DNA of 64,000 bases from Dryomyza anilis. Lineage: Eukaryota > Arthropoda > Insecta > Diptera > Dryomyzidae. The notes beneath the pieces were generated by a model. It saw nothing but the letters and a program-made list of their open reading frames with translations, was not told where the DNA came from and made no database searches. Shown piece after piece: positions 1 through 9,700 of this stretch; position 1 is the first letter of the stretch; each line of letters begins with the position of its first letter. Position numbers and translations under genes: made by a program. The stretch is taken from NCBI GenBank assembly GCA_951804985.1, contig OX638136.1, positions 992,001 to 1,056,000 on the forward strand. The letters are read 5' to 3'.

Positions 1-1633
1 GAAAGAACCGCGCATTTCAATGGGCAATGATCAAGAAACGGCACCAATTCTTGCGTATCCAATTCCAGGTGAGAAATTCATACTTGATACGGATGCGAGT
101 GGATACCGTATCGGCGGAGTTCTCTCTCAAGTGATCAATGGACAAGAAAAAGTGATCGCATACTACAGTAAAACATTGACCAAACCCGAGCGAAATTACT
201 GTGTCACCAGGAGGGAGCTTCTTGCTGTAATCGAAAGTGTGAAAAATGTCCACAAATACCTGTTAGGGCAACAGTTTCACTTGAGAACCGATCACGCTGC
301 ACTGAGATGGTTACTTCAGTTCAAAGACCCAGAAGGTCAAATTGCGCGTTGGATAGATTGATTACAGAGCTACGATTTCACCATAGAACATCGTAAAGGA
401 GGTCATCATGGAAATACAGATGCTCTTTCACGACGCCCATGTAAACTAGAATGCAGACATTGTTCAAGAGCGGAACGAAAAGAAAACATAATTGACATTC
501 GTTTGCTAAATGTTTTGCCCGATGAAAAATGGACTCCGGAACAAATTCAAATTGATCAAAACAGTGATCCCGACCTAACAAAAATCATGATGTTCAAGGA
601 ACCATCATGGGAAGATATAGCTGCCGACAGTGCCATAACTAAAGTTTACTGGGCACAGTGGCAGAGCTTAAAGCTACAAGATGGTTGCTTATATCGTGTA
701 TGGGAAAATGAAGATGGCACATCCGCTCGAAGTTTAATTGTTGTTCCCAAGTCAAAAATAAAAGAAATATTAGCGGAATACCATGGTGGATCTAGTGGTG
801 GTCATTTGGGCATTAATAAAACGGTCGAAAAGTTAATGAAACGTTTTTATTGGATTGGATGCCAGGAGTCAGTCGCCGATTGGATTCGCAGTTGCCCGCA
901 ATGTGTACCAGCAAAAGGGACGAACAGTCAGAAGTCGCGGCAGGATGCATCAGTACAACGTGGGAGCACCATTCGAGCGTATTGCCATGGATGTCGCCCG
1001 GCCGTTTCCAATCAGTGATGCGGGTAATAAGAATTTCCTTGTCGTCATCGACTACTTCAGCAAGTGGCCCGAAGTGTATCCCATGCCAAATCAAGAAGCC
1101 ACAACAGTTGCGGAGGCATTAGTTAACAACTGGGTAAGCCGTTTTGGAGTACCGTTAGAATTGCATTCAGATCAAGGAAGAAATTTTGAGTCTGCTGTAT
1201 TTAAAGAAGTATGCAAAGTCCTCAGCATACACAAAACACGAACAACGCCTTTGCACCCGCAATCAGACGGCATGGTGGAGAGATTCAATCGGACTTTGGA
1301 AGAGTATCTCAGAAAAGTGGTTGATAAAAATCAAAAAGATTGGGATTCATCGCGAGTGACAAGATGAAGGCCAGATACAACTTGCGCACAAATTCAGAGG
1401 GATTTACGGAAGGAAAGCTTGTTTTGCTCTATAACCCACAAAGGAAGAAAGGGGGTTATAAGCTACAAATACACTGGGAAGGACCATATAAGATAATTAA
1501 AAGAATTAATGATGTAGTGTATCGGATTCCGAATACTGCGGGCGTTAGACGAAAAATGAAAGTAGTACATTTAGAAAGGTTGTCGCCGTATAGAGAGAGA
1601 GGATTAAAATCTGTTCGGGACGAACAGATTTAG
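1..1633 (+). pseudogene. GypsyA pol remnant (RNase H and integrase)
   Basis: RNase H motifs are visible (DTDASGYRIGG near 85-117, RRELLAV near 210, TDHAAL near 289). A TGA at 359-361 interrupts the frame in the 'ARWID' region, and the same frame continues to DALSRRPC near 420-442. The integrase zinc finger follows (GGHLGINKTVEKL, then SCPQC near 892-906). A frameshift near 905-945 moves the core to another frame. That frame carries the three acidic residues, in AMDVARP, HSDQGRN and MVERFNR. A deletion near 1345 removes the end of the core, and the GPY/F domain (HWEGPYKIIKR) closes the gene at 1633. This gene would have supplied replication and integration enzymes; it cannot now make a working protein. 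Confidence 0.92.
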
Positions 1634-1644
1634 GTGGAGGGCAT

Positions 1645-2169
1645 TGTTACGAAAAGATGTAATTTGCCCCATAGTGCAAGCAATCAACAATAATTAATGA
1701 GACGCAAGACAATTCAGCGCACTAAGCATGTGTTAGAAAGAGACGGAAGATCATTCAGCGCACTGAGGCAGTGTGTGAGAAAGAGATGAAAGATCACCGT
1801 ATTAAAACACATGAGTGCGAATGAGATGCCAATAGCATGCGTCATTCACGAAACGAGTAGAAGGTTCTCGAAACAAGTCGAAGCTCGTCGAAACGTGTCG
1901 AACTGATGCATGCAGTATATAAGGGAGCCGCATCAGAGGTACAGCACTTCAGTTGTGATTTAATAGTGAACTAGTGCCTCTCGTGTGTGAACATTGTAAA
2001 GATAAATTGTAGTAACTCAGCAGTTGATATAAGTGATTATTCTTTAAGTTGTTATTTAAATAAATAAATAATACTAGTAAACCCAATTATAAGTGCGCTT
2101 TTAATTTTGTACACAATCCTGCGATACGAACTCGTAGAACCGTTTTCCGTAGACTGAATTTTCGTAACA
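1645..2169 (+). repeat. GypsyA 3' LTR, unit 1 (525 bp)
   Basis: The LTR begins TGTTACGAAAAG and ends TTTTCGTAACA, giving a 6-bp terminal inverted repeat. A purine tract (AGGTGGAGGG) sits just upstream, as expected for a 3' LTR. A TATA box (TATATAAG, about 1916-1923) with an arthropod-type start region (TTCAGTTG near 1948) and AATAAATAAATA (about 2059) suggest promoter and polyadenylation signals. Upstream of the TATA box are several GTCGAA/CTCGAA motifs (about 1866-1900). The same LTR recurs at 22104 and 28832 with the same right flank, so the copies arose by duplication of a larger block. Confidence 0.9.
1866..1955 (+). promoter_or_regulatory. Predicted LTR core promoter with GTCGAA repeats
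   Basis: A run of CTCGAA/GTCGAA motifs spaced 8-10 bases apart precedes TATATAAG and, about 25 bases later, a TTCAGTTG start-like element. The order (repeat cluster, TATA, initiator) fits an LTR promoter. The site calls are by eye; use of this promoter is inference. Confidence 0.5.
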
Positions 2170-2545
2170 ATATTGACGCCAAATGCATCATTTCATTCAT
2201 ACCTTGGTCTACAGCTCTTTCTCCACTTGGTTCTTTACCAGTGTATATATTTCCATGAAAGGGATAATTTTTTTAGAGTCGCAAGCCCACCATACTTTAA
2301 TATCATAACGTGCTGGTTTTGAAGGTATGTATTGAGTGAACTTTGTTCTGCCGCGATATGGAAATAATTGTTCGTCTACTGTAATATCACTATGTGGCCG
2401 ATAATTTTACTTTAAATTTTCATTCAAAATACCTCTTATTGGGCTTATTGGTAATAGCAACATGAAACGTTTGTGCGACATAGTGGGTCTAAATGTTGGG
2501 ATGATCGTAGTTTTCCAAGGAACAGACGAATGTTGCATGTTGTAA
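2170..2545 (-). pseudogene. piggyBac-like transposase fragment, unit 1
   Basis: Read on the minus strand this gives DITVDEQLFPYRGR, FTQYIPSKPARYDIKVWW and ACDS. These are strongly like the DDE_Tnp_1_7 catalytic core of piggyBac transposases, with the first Asp in VDEQ and the second in ACDS. A stop (ENLK*NYRP) and a frameshift after ACDSK break it. The fragment abuts the GypsyA LTR. Compared with units 3 and 4, about 430 bp are missing here, including the N-terminal stretch and the left part of the MITE. Confidence 0.8.
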
Positions 2546-3052
2546 ATTATGTAAATTTCTCCAAAAAGTGAAATATGCTAAGTAATAGAGAAAGGTTGCA
2601 CGAATTTATAAACAGATTAAATCTGAGAGATCATTAAAGATTTTAATTCTTTTTCGTGACCGCATCCTTGGTGATACTCAACGTATTTCCAATATTTAGA
2701 TCGATCCATTGAAGCCAACTCGTATATTTTTACCGCCACTTTCTCTTCATTTTAAAACTTCAATAAATTTACCGAAAAGCATATTTTTAAACTCAAGAAT
2801 TCATTTTAATTCGGCAACTTTTAAATCGCACATTTCAGCAAATGTTGCTTTTTTTTAATTAAAAATATGTCAATGACAATTTGTAGATAATTAACAATGA
2901 TAAAATTGTCATATTAAATGCGACAATTTTGTCATTGTAATCCAGTAGCAATTATGTCATATATCAAACTTTTATCGGACACAAAATTGTCATATAAGTG
3001 CTACAAATTTGTCGAATTGTCACCTGTCTAGTTTTATGAAATAAGGCCCTGG
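2546..3052. mobile_element. Foldback-like MITE, 5'-truncated, unit 1
   Basis: This is the right part of the 821-bp element seen complete at 23141 and 29858. It ends at the inverted repeat TTTTATGAAATAAGGCCCTGG. The interior holds many GACAAT/ATTGTC motifs, including GACAATTTTGTC near 2921. There is no coding capacity. The left end was lost in a deletion private to this unit. Confidence 0.7.
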
Positions 3053-3511
3053 TTAAGCAATTCGCGCCCAAGACTCCGCCAGAACTAATAGAAATATGGG
3101 TACCCATGTAGAAAATGCCAAGTTTGACATTGGGCGTAAGGCATAGCCAACCTTGGTCGTCTAAGGCATGGTTGATTAGACTTTACCCAAGGCTCAGCCA
3201 TGATTGGATTATCAAGTATTGGATAACTGATATTTTTCCAGGAGTCACCCAAGACTCATTGAATATTTCTTCGTGAATAGAGATTTAGCCAAGACCAAGC
3301 GGCACAATCATACCCGAATTTCCTGCGTACAAGTCCAGACCACTACCCGACGCTATCAAGCTCACTTGAATCTTTAACTTTTTAATTAGAAAATGTCTGT
3401 CACATCAGAAAATATTTGAAAAAAAAACATAAATTTTGTTTCTGAAGCAAAAATCTGAGACAAGATGAGTTAGATGCGTAGTTTAACGGGGAGAGCAGTG
3501 GACGTACATAT
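3053..3511. other. Non-coding block with repeated CCAAG motifs
   Basis: No open frame of note. The first 300 bases contain about ten CCAAG/CTTGG words at irregular spacing (for example CCCAAGACTC twice and GCCAAGACCAAG). The same block follows the MITE in units 3 and 4 (23962 and 30679). Its end carries the GTACATAT target site of the hAT-like element (3504-3511). Function unknown. Confidence 0.5.
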
Positions 3512-3835
3512 TAGAGATGGGCATGTGAGCGTGATTCAGCGTGATTGTGATTGAATCCTAATTTTGCTCACGTGATTGTGAGTGAGTGTGAGTAGACCAA
3601 AAAATACCGTGAGTGAGTGTGTGTGAGTACAATTTTTTCGTGAGTGAGTGTGCGTGAGTAGAATATTTGAGCTAGTCAATTTATTTGGGGTCATGACAAT
3701 AGTTTTTGCTTGGTTTCATACGACCGTTCATGGAACGCATTTTTTTTTTCGATATACCCAATTTTGTAAATAGTTGAATTTTCTATTTCAACTATACATG
3801 ATAACTCTGTATTGACTTACTTTTGTTTACAAAAT
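3512..3835. mobile_element. hAT-N element, left end only, unit 1
   Basis: It starts TAGAGATGGGCATGTGAGCG directly after GTACATAT, as in the complete copy at 6578. GTGAGTGAGTGTG-type subterminal repeats follow. Near 3835 the sequence jumps to what lies at about 8283 in unit 2, so the interior, the right end and the (AT)n tract were deleted here. Confidence 0.75.
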
Positions 3836-5397
3836 ACAAAATTACGTTTGATCATTTCTAATAGATATCTGTAATCAATTTGAAAAATTTAATTTAAGTT
3901 ATTAATCCATATTTTTTTAGTAAATTTGTTAGTTTAATTTTCAAACTTCACTATTTCGATTTACGTCACTTTTCATTCAGCTAAAAAAAAATCAAAATTA
4001 CCTTGGTCAATGTTTTAATTGTTTTTGTTAAAATTGTAGAGGTATTTTGTGCTTTAATAGAGTTAAGTTTTTTTAATTCTTCCTCAAAACTCATATGGGC
4101 ATAACAGAAATTTTTTTAAATCATTGAAACTGGCTTTAATTTCTCAATAACTTTCGTAGTTTTTCAATATAATGATTAATTGATTTGGATCAAGTATACC
4201 TAAAATTATAAGAATGCAAAATTTTAGGGCCAGAAATCTTTACCTCTATTTGTTATAGTAATTTAAAGTTCAAAAATTGAAAAAATGCATTGAGATACTC
4301 TTTTTTTTGTGTAGCACAATTTGATAAATTGATATATGGTGGTGCAAAATTGAAACCATTTATTTTAGCTGTTATAAATTTTCACCGTATGACCTATATC
4401 TTAATATATATTTATTTGCTATCAAGATAAAAAGAGTACGATCACTACAAATGTCGAAAAAAATGAGTGTGAATTAATTCAAATAAACAGTTTTTCGTGT
4501 GTCACATTCCCATTATTATTTGAAATAGTCTACTGTATTGCGTGAACTGAGTTTTTTGTTAATTGCCATCACAAAAAAGGTATGGACTTTTTGAAAATTG
4601 TGCAAAATGTAGATATTTTTTTTTTGATTATTTTTATGGTAAATAATGTTTTTAAAGGATTTTAAGCATCTACGTAGAATGGTGTCGATTCAAATAATTG
4701 ATTGCAATCAAAAATGTCTATCTTAAGTCCTTTTATTGTGAAATCGCGACATTTTTGTCAAAACTTATTTCATTGAGGCACATCCACAGTACTGTGAGTG
4801 AGGCGCATTAAAATTATTTGAAATTTCTAGACTTTACGCACTTACTTAAATTTTCATAATCTTAAAAAGCATCACTATATTAAATTTTATCTCCATGATT
4901 TGGAATTGCTAAACCAATAGAGATATTAACATTTTCCGTTTTATGCTTTATTTTAAATTGTCTTTAATGACCAATTATTAAATAAATTTAATCGTATGTA
5001 TCCTTAAAACGGCGAAGAAGTTTTAGTTAAAAAAAAAGTTTTTTTAGTGGCAAGTATTAGAAATTAATTATGTATTTTAACTTGCAATACTAACTTTTCA
5101 TACGCTTTATAATTATATACAAATTTTTCCGAATTGAAGTGAAAACGGTGGTATTAAGATTTTTTTTAAATTTCCAACTTAAAACCGCCATAACTTTTAC
5201 GCCCCTCGTAATAATTAATTCACGGAAACGGAATTCACATGCTATAATATCAGAGTATATCGGTACAAAACGAATTTAATGTGCCATTAAAAAAAAAAAA
5301 AATGTTGTACCCCAAATTCTAAAAAAATTCGGGTTTTGCCCAGATATAATTGCAATTAGCAATACAATAAAAATATTAACAAAGTAAAGAAGTAATA
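3836..5397. other. AT-rich non-coding segment, unit 1, with empty ERV site
   Basis: No coding frame or RNA gene seen. Homologous DNA lies at 8283-8857 plus 19864-20840, at 25980-27560, and at 32980-33548 plus 47219-48195. The bases GACCTATATC at 4391-4400 are the uninterrupted target (CTAT 4394-4397) where both proviruses sit in units 2 and 4. Diagnostic bases here match unit 3 rather than units 2 and 4. Confidence 0.7.
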
Positions 5398-5818
5398 TTT
5401 AATAACTGCCACTTAAGAAAGTATAGCGGCTTCAGTTCTTGCATCAATTTGATTTTGTAAGGATGTAGGCCAAGATCTTTCCGCAAAATTCGCCACAAGC
5501 ACGTCACAGAGATGCCCTATGCTTGAGAACGGCGTGTGAGAGACACATTTGGGCTTTCTTCAACTGAAGCCTCAGCGGCAGCAATATTCTCGACATTCTG
5601 TGCACTTCTTTGTCTCACTAGCACGGGAACATTTTGTACTGTGCCTGTGGATTCAAATTTTTCCACTAGACGCTCAATTGTTGATCTGCTAGGACGATTA
5701 TGACGACCATAAATTGGACGTAGCGCTCTTAACATTGAGGCCACTGACTCCGAATTTCGGTAGTAAATTTTAATAATTTCGACTCGTTGTTGGCTCGTAT
5801 ATCTTTCCATCATGAAAT
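5398..5818 (-). pseudogene. DUF4817-type HTH transposase fragment, unit 1
   Basis: On the minus strand from 5813 the frame reads MMERYTSQQRVEIIKIYYR, then GRHNRPSRSTIERLVEKFE. This is the helix-turn-helix N-terminus (DUF4817) found in insect transposases of the Tc1/mariner superfamily. A TAG at about 5517-5519 interrupts it, and the same frame continues with WRILRKDLGLHPYKIKL to about 5400. The catalytic DDE/D domain is absent. The same stop is present in all four units, so the gene was already dead before the array formed. Confidence 0.75.
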
Positions 5819-5842
5819 AGCAAACCTTACTGAAGAGAAATG

Positions 5843-6427
5843 TCAAAAGAGCGGAAAGAAATATGTCGTCGTTTGCTGTCCCTGTCGCTCTACTTTTGTA
5901 GCGTCCCATATATGACCATATACTGGAATTTCATCTTCAGATTCGCCTATGTGTACAACCATTTCTGGTTTTAAAATAATATGGCTGTAATTTAGATAGG
6001 ATATAGTATGTAAAAAAATATCTGAATTAATTCCATATTTATCAAGACTGTTTTCCGGTAACATTGTTGTAGTTTCTTCTTTAATTTATTCTACTTCAAT
6101 TATCGTAATTTATTAAGAAATTTAGTAATTTAATTTGATATTTTACAAAAACTGTCTTTTAAATATCAATTTTATTATTTTTTTATTTTTTAAAATGTTG
6201 TGCACTGACTCAAATCTCATTGGAGAGATATGTTTTAACGGACCTATTTTTTTCATAATATTAGAGTAGTGTAGCATGTTATGAAATTTTGGTTTTAAAT
6301 AACTTTTTGTAAGTTTAAGATACAAACTATTGTGATCACGCACCAATTCATGTAAGTGTTCATCAACTCCCTTTTGAATTGATTCGGATTCACAGAAGGA
6401 AAGCTTGTTTTGCTCTATAACCCACAA
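5843..6427 (-). pseudogene. C-terminal fragment of C2H2/CACTA-like transposase, unit 1
   Basis: Minus-strand fragments carry LHELVRDHNSLYLKLTKSYL, HNMLHYSNIMKKIGPL and MRFESVHKILK-like sequence, then KPEMVVHIGESEDEIPVYG. They match the C-terminal part of the longer gene remnant at 48640-50873. Stops separate the pieces. The fragment ends at about 6396, where it is joined to the GypsyA integrase sequence that starts unit 2. Confidence 0.6.
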
Positions 6428-6465
6428 AGGAAGAAAGACTTATCCTCTAAGCTACAAAAACACTG
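6397..6465 (+). pseudogene. Start of unit 2: short GypsyA integrase C-terminal fragment
   Basis: AGAAGGAAAGCTTGTTTTGC is the same sequence as at about 1405-1425 in GypsyA, here fused to the transposase fragment on its left. After about 60 bases it jumps (near AGACTGGGAAATTTG) to the end of the CCAAG block. The LTR, piggyBac fragment and MITE that other units carry are deleted here. Confidence 0.7.
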
Positions 6466-6577
6466 GGAAAGACTGGGAAATTTGAAAAAAAAACATAAAT
6501 TTTGTTTCTGAAGCGAAAATCTGAGACAAGATGAGTTAGATGCGTAGCCTAACGGGGAGAGCAGTGGACGTACATAT
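6466..6577. other. End of CCAAG block and hAT-N target site, unit 2
   Basis: Non-coding sequence equal to 3415-3511 in unit 1. It ends with GTACATAT (6570-6577), the left 8-bp target-site copy of the hAT-N element. Confidence 0.6.
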
Positions 6578-6604
6578 TAGAGATGGGCATGTGAGCGTGA
6601 TTTA

Positions 6605-6626
6605 GCGTGATTCACGTGAATCACGC
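6605..6626. repeat. 22-bp perfect palindrome, left subterminal of hAT-N
   Basis: GCGTGATTCAC followed by its exact reverse complement, centred on CACGTG. The same palindrome is at 7648-7669 near the other end. It may be a transposase-binding or E-box-like site; that role is inference. Confidence 0.7.
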
Positions 6627-7165
6627 GTGATTGTGATTGAATCCTAATTTTGCTCACGTGATTGTGATTGAATGTGAGTAGACCAAAAAATACCGTGAGT
6701 GAGTGTGCGTGAGTACAATTTTTTCGTGAGTGAGTGTGCGTGAGTAGAATATTTGGGCTAGTCAATTTTTTTGGGGTCATGACAATAGTTTTTGCTTGGT
6801 TTCATACGACCGTTCATGGAACGCATTTTTTTTTTTCGATATACCCATTTTTGTAAAAAGTTGAATTTTCAATTTCAACTATACATGATAACTCTGTATT
6901 GACTTCCTTTTGTTTATTAACTTTAGTTTGTTCCAGAGGTTCGTGTGGGGTCCCGATTTTATTCGAGTTATAAATGTAGTAACCAAAAATATCGCTTCCA
7001 AAATAGTTTTTCCCAAAGTCAATTTATCCCTGGTTAATTCTACCCCGAACTATTCATTTATTGATAACTAGCTGGACCCGTGCACGACTCGTGCCAAGAT
7101 TTTGTGAATGCAAGGATATGTAGTGATTTTATAATATAAAGAACATTTTTATTATTTATATCTTC

Positions 7166-7230
7166 CTCGTAGAACGTTTTCCCGTAGAATTCTTCTCGGT
7201 AGAATTCTGTCCCGTAGAATTCTTCCCCGC
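7166..7230. repeat. Short minisatellite (CGTAGAATTCT type)
   Basis: About four imperfect tandem copies of a 14-19 bp motif (CGTAGAACGTTTTCC, CGTAGAATTCTTCTC, GGTAGAATTCTGTCC, CGTAGAATTCTTCCC) inside hAT-N. The array is also in units 3 and 4. Confidence 0.6.
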
Positions 7231-7647
7231 AGAGTTTGTCCAAAATTTCATTAAATGTGCTATCTGATATAATGTGATTTAATTTTTCGGATATATGGGA
7301 GGTGCCACGCCCAGTCCACCAATCCCACCGATATATAGCCTATACTCTGCCTAGACCCAACATTATTTAATTCGGTCCAGCCGTCTATTCGGAACATACA
7401 GACAAACAAACTTTTCCAGAGACAATTCTCAAAGTTTTTACACGAATTCTTTAACGGAGAATTATTCTTTAATGACATGGAAGATCTTTCATATTTCCAT
7501 CTCCGTTAAAAATTGAGATATATTTTATCAAAATCCCTAACATCATAACATCATTATTGCGTTTTAAAGATGTAAGTTGTATTGGAGGTGCCACGCTCGG
7601 TCGACCAATCTCACCAACAAAAAATAGCAAAAAAAACACGTGATTCA

Positions 7648-7669
7648 GCGTGATTCACGTGAATCACGC
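7648..7669. repeat. 22-bp perfect palindrome, right subterminal of hAT-N
   Basis: Identical to the palindrome at 6605-6626 and also centred on CACGTG. It lies about 140 bp inside the right end of the element. Confidence 0.7.
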
Positions 7670-7813
7670 CTGAGTGTGATTGAATCTTAATTTTACTCAC
7701 GTGATTGTGAGTAGAGCAAAAAAGGCCGTGAGTGAGTGTGCGTGATTACAAATATTCTTTCATGAGCGTGAGTGAGTGTGAGTCTAAACTCACTCAAGTG
7801 CCCATCTCTAGTA

Positions 7814-7824
7814 CATATATATAA

Positions 7825-7921
<97 letters not shown>

Positions 7922-7939
7922 AAAATATATATATATATC
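7814..7939. repeat. (AT)n microsatellite, unit 2
   Basis: A nearly pure AT dinucleotide tract directly right of hAT-N. The long Ile-Tyr open frames across it on both strands come from the repeat and are not genes. Confidence 0.95.
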
Positions 7940-8857
7940 GACAGGATTTTAATTTTCATTCTTCGATTTTCATAAAATTTAGTTTACACCTAATAATTTT
8001 ACAATATTTTTTTTAATTCGGTTTATAATTATTATGTTATTGTTAAATTTTCGAACACGAATTTTGGCAAAACAGCTATTTTGATTTGGCTCCAATTATT
8101 TTTTTAAAATTAATTCTAATAATTCTTTATTTACATTTTAATTCTAAATAAACACTCTAAAAATTGGAGAGGGGTTTTTCGATATAAGAAAGAAATATTT
8201 TTTGTGTACATTATTTTATATCAATGACAAAATTAAAATGCAATTAATATAAAAACTTTTCTTAGATCTTTAAACTTTATACAAAATTACGTTTGATCAT
8301 TTCTAATAGATATCTGTAATCAATTTGAAAAATTTAATTTAAGTTATTAATCCATATTTTTTTTAGATTTTTTTTTAGTAAATTTGTTGGTTTAATTTTC
8401 AAACTTCACTATTTAGATTTACGTCACTTTTCATTCAGTTAAAAAAAAATTCAAAATTACCTTGGTCAATGTTATAATTGTTTTTGTTAAAATTGTAGAG
8501 GTATTTTATGCTTTAAAAGAGTTAATTTTTTTTAATTCTTCCTCAAAACTCATATGGGCAAAAACAGAATTTTTTTTAAATCATTGAAACTGGCTTTAAT
8601 TTCTCAATAACTTTCGTAGTTTTTCAATATAATGATTAATTGATTTGGATCAAGTATACCTAAAATTATAAGAATGCAAAATTTTAGGTCCAGAAATCTT
8701 TACCTCTATTTTTTATAGTAATTTAAAGTTCAAAAATTGAAAAAATGCATTGAGATACTCTTTTGTTTGTGTAGCATAATTTGATAAATTGATATATGGT
8801 GGTGCAAAATGGAAACCATTTATTTTAGCTGTTATAAATTTTCACTGTATGACCTAT
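7940..8857. other. AT-rich non-coding segment left of ERV1
   Basis: No gene seen. Equivalent to 25640-26557 and 32630-33548. It ends at CTAT (8854-8857), the target copy left of ERV1. Bases such as TTCACTGTATGACC match unit 4 and differ from units 1 and 3 (TTCACCGTATGACC). Confidence 0.7.
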
Positions 8858-9453
8858 TGTTGTATGTTAAAAAAGGTCCTTCCTCTAGGACTTTAACTTG
8901 ATCCTATTTATACTTACTGAGTCCTTTTTACCTTCTTTATATTATTTAAAACAACCGAGTCTTTCTTACTTCAAGACACTTTATTTCGCTTTAAAATTTG
9001 GTTACACTTATGCTTAACACTTATTTGTAGACAGTTCAGCTTATCGAAAACAATTGATTCTTAGTCTATACTTAACTTCTACTTAACACCTCGTATTCTT
9101 ATAATTTCACAATAAATTAAGTAATTTCATCATGCTAAAATAACTTAGTCAGCGTATTTATAATTTCACAATAAATTGAGTACTTCATCATTCTAAAATA
9201 ACTAAGTCAGCGTTTATCTGAGTGACCTATTTAACGTGGGCCTGTATACCTGTGCTATGTTAAGCGGTGTGCGCCAATACAATTAAATGCTGTTTGTGTT
9301 TAACATAATGCTTAACCCTAAAAGTATGCCGTAAAGAAAAATATACTGATTATGTTATATTGTGGATCATAAGCACGCTGTAAGTTCCACGATTATGATA
9401 CACAACAGTGGATCATATGTAAGTTGTGAACTCTACGATTATGATACACAACA
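8858..9453 (-). repeat. ERV1 3' LTR
   Basis: TGTTGTATGTTAAAA to ATACACAACA on the plus strand. Five positions that separate 3' from 5' LTRs (for example GGGCCTGTATACC here against GGGCGTGTATACC in the 5' LTR) are shared with the ERV2 3' LTR at 33549. By eye only about two differences separate these two 3' LTRs. Confidence 0.92.
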
Positions 9454-9466
9454 TACCTCCCCCCTT
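9454..9466 (-). promoter_or_regulatory. ERV1 polypurine tract
   Basis: On the minus strand AAGGGGGGAGGTA lies directly against the 3' LTR, the expected primer site for plus-strand DNA synthesis. Confidence 0.85.
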
Positions 9467-9700
9467 ATTGAAAAAAAAAAAATATATTATTATTAAGAAG
9501 AATAATAGTTTTTTTTTTTTTTTTTGTATTATTTTAATTATTTCTGAAGAGAAAATTATTATTAAAAAGAATAATAGTTTTTTCTTTTCACATTGTTTTA
9601 TGTGGTATAAATTACGTTATGTTCTATTAGTTATGAAGTTATAATCTTTACTTATATAATATTTAATGGATATTAGTAAATTAAGGGTTGTAATTTCCAG
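9467..9700 (-). other. ERV1 non-coding stretch between env and 3' LTR
   Basis: A/T homopolymer-rich sequence with repeats of ATTATTATTAAGAAGAATAAT. No gene; the open frames here are low-complexity. Confidence 0.6.

Larger units (their letters stand above)
1..2169 (+). mobile_element. GypsyA: 3' part of a Ty3/gypsy LTR retrotransposon
   Basis: The window opens inside the pol gene of a Ty3/gypsy element. In order it shows RNase H, integrase zinc finger, integrase core, GPY/F C-terminal domain, a purine-rich tract (about 1631-1643) and the 3' LTR. No env frame lies between integrase and LTR. The 5' LTR, gag, protease and RT lie beyond the window start. The copy is dead: it has a nonsense codon, a frameshift and a deletion in pol. 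Its integrase C-terminus is where the tandem array of this window begins, and later units repeat only from about 1405 onward. The family within Ty3/gypsy is not resolved. Confidence 0.9.
6578..7810. mobile_element. hAT-N: complete non-autonomous hAT-like element (1,233 bp)
   Basis: The ends TAGAGATGGGCA and TGCCCATCTCTA form a perfect 12-bp terminal inverted repeat. GTACATAT lies directly on both sides (6570-6577 and 7811-7818), an 8-bp target duplication as made by hAT transposases. Both subterminal regions are packed with GTGAGT/GTGATT words and each has the same 22-bp palindrome. The interior has no transposase frame. It holds a block beginning TAGCTGGACCCGTGCACG (about 7069-7390) that looks like another old repeat. 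Copies in units 1, 3 and 4 lack one end. Confidence 0.88.

Noticed and set aside
813..1122. Small frames overlapping GypsyA integrase in other frames
   Set aside because: Shadow frames; the integrase motifs are in the other reading frames.
7693..7975. Open frames of Ile-Tyr repeats on both strands (also 25365-25716, 32280-32613)
   Set aside because: They are translations of (AT)n microsatellites and appear on both strands.
9426..9644. 72-codon Lys/Ile/Phe-rich frame
   Set aside because: Low-complexity A/T homopolymer sequence between env and LTR.
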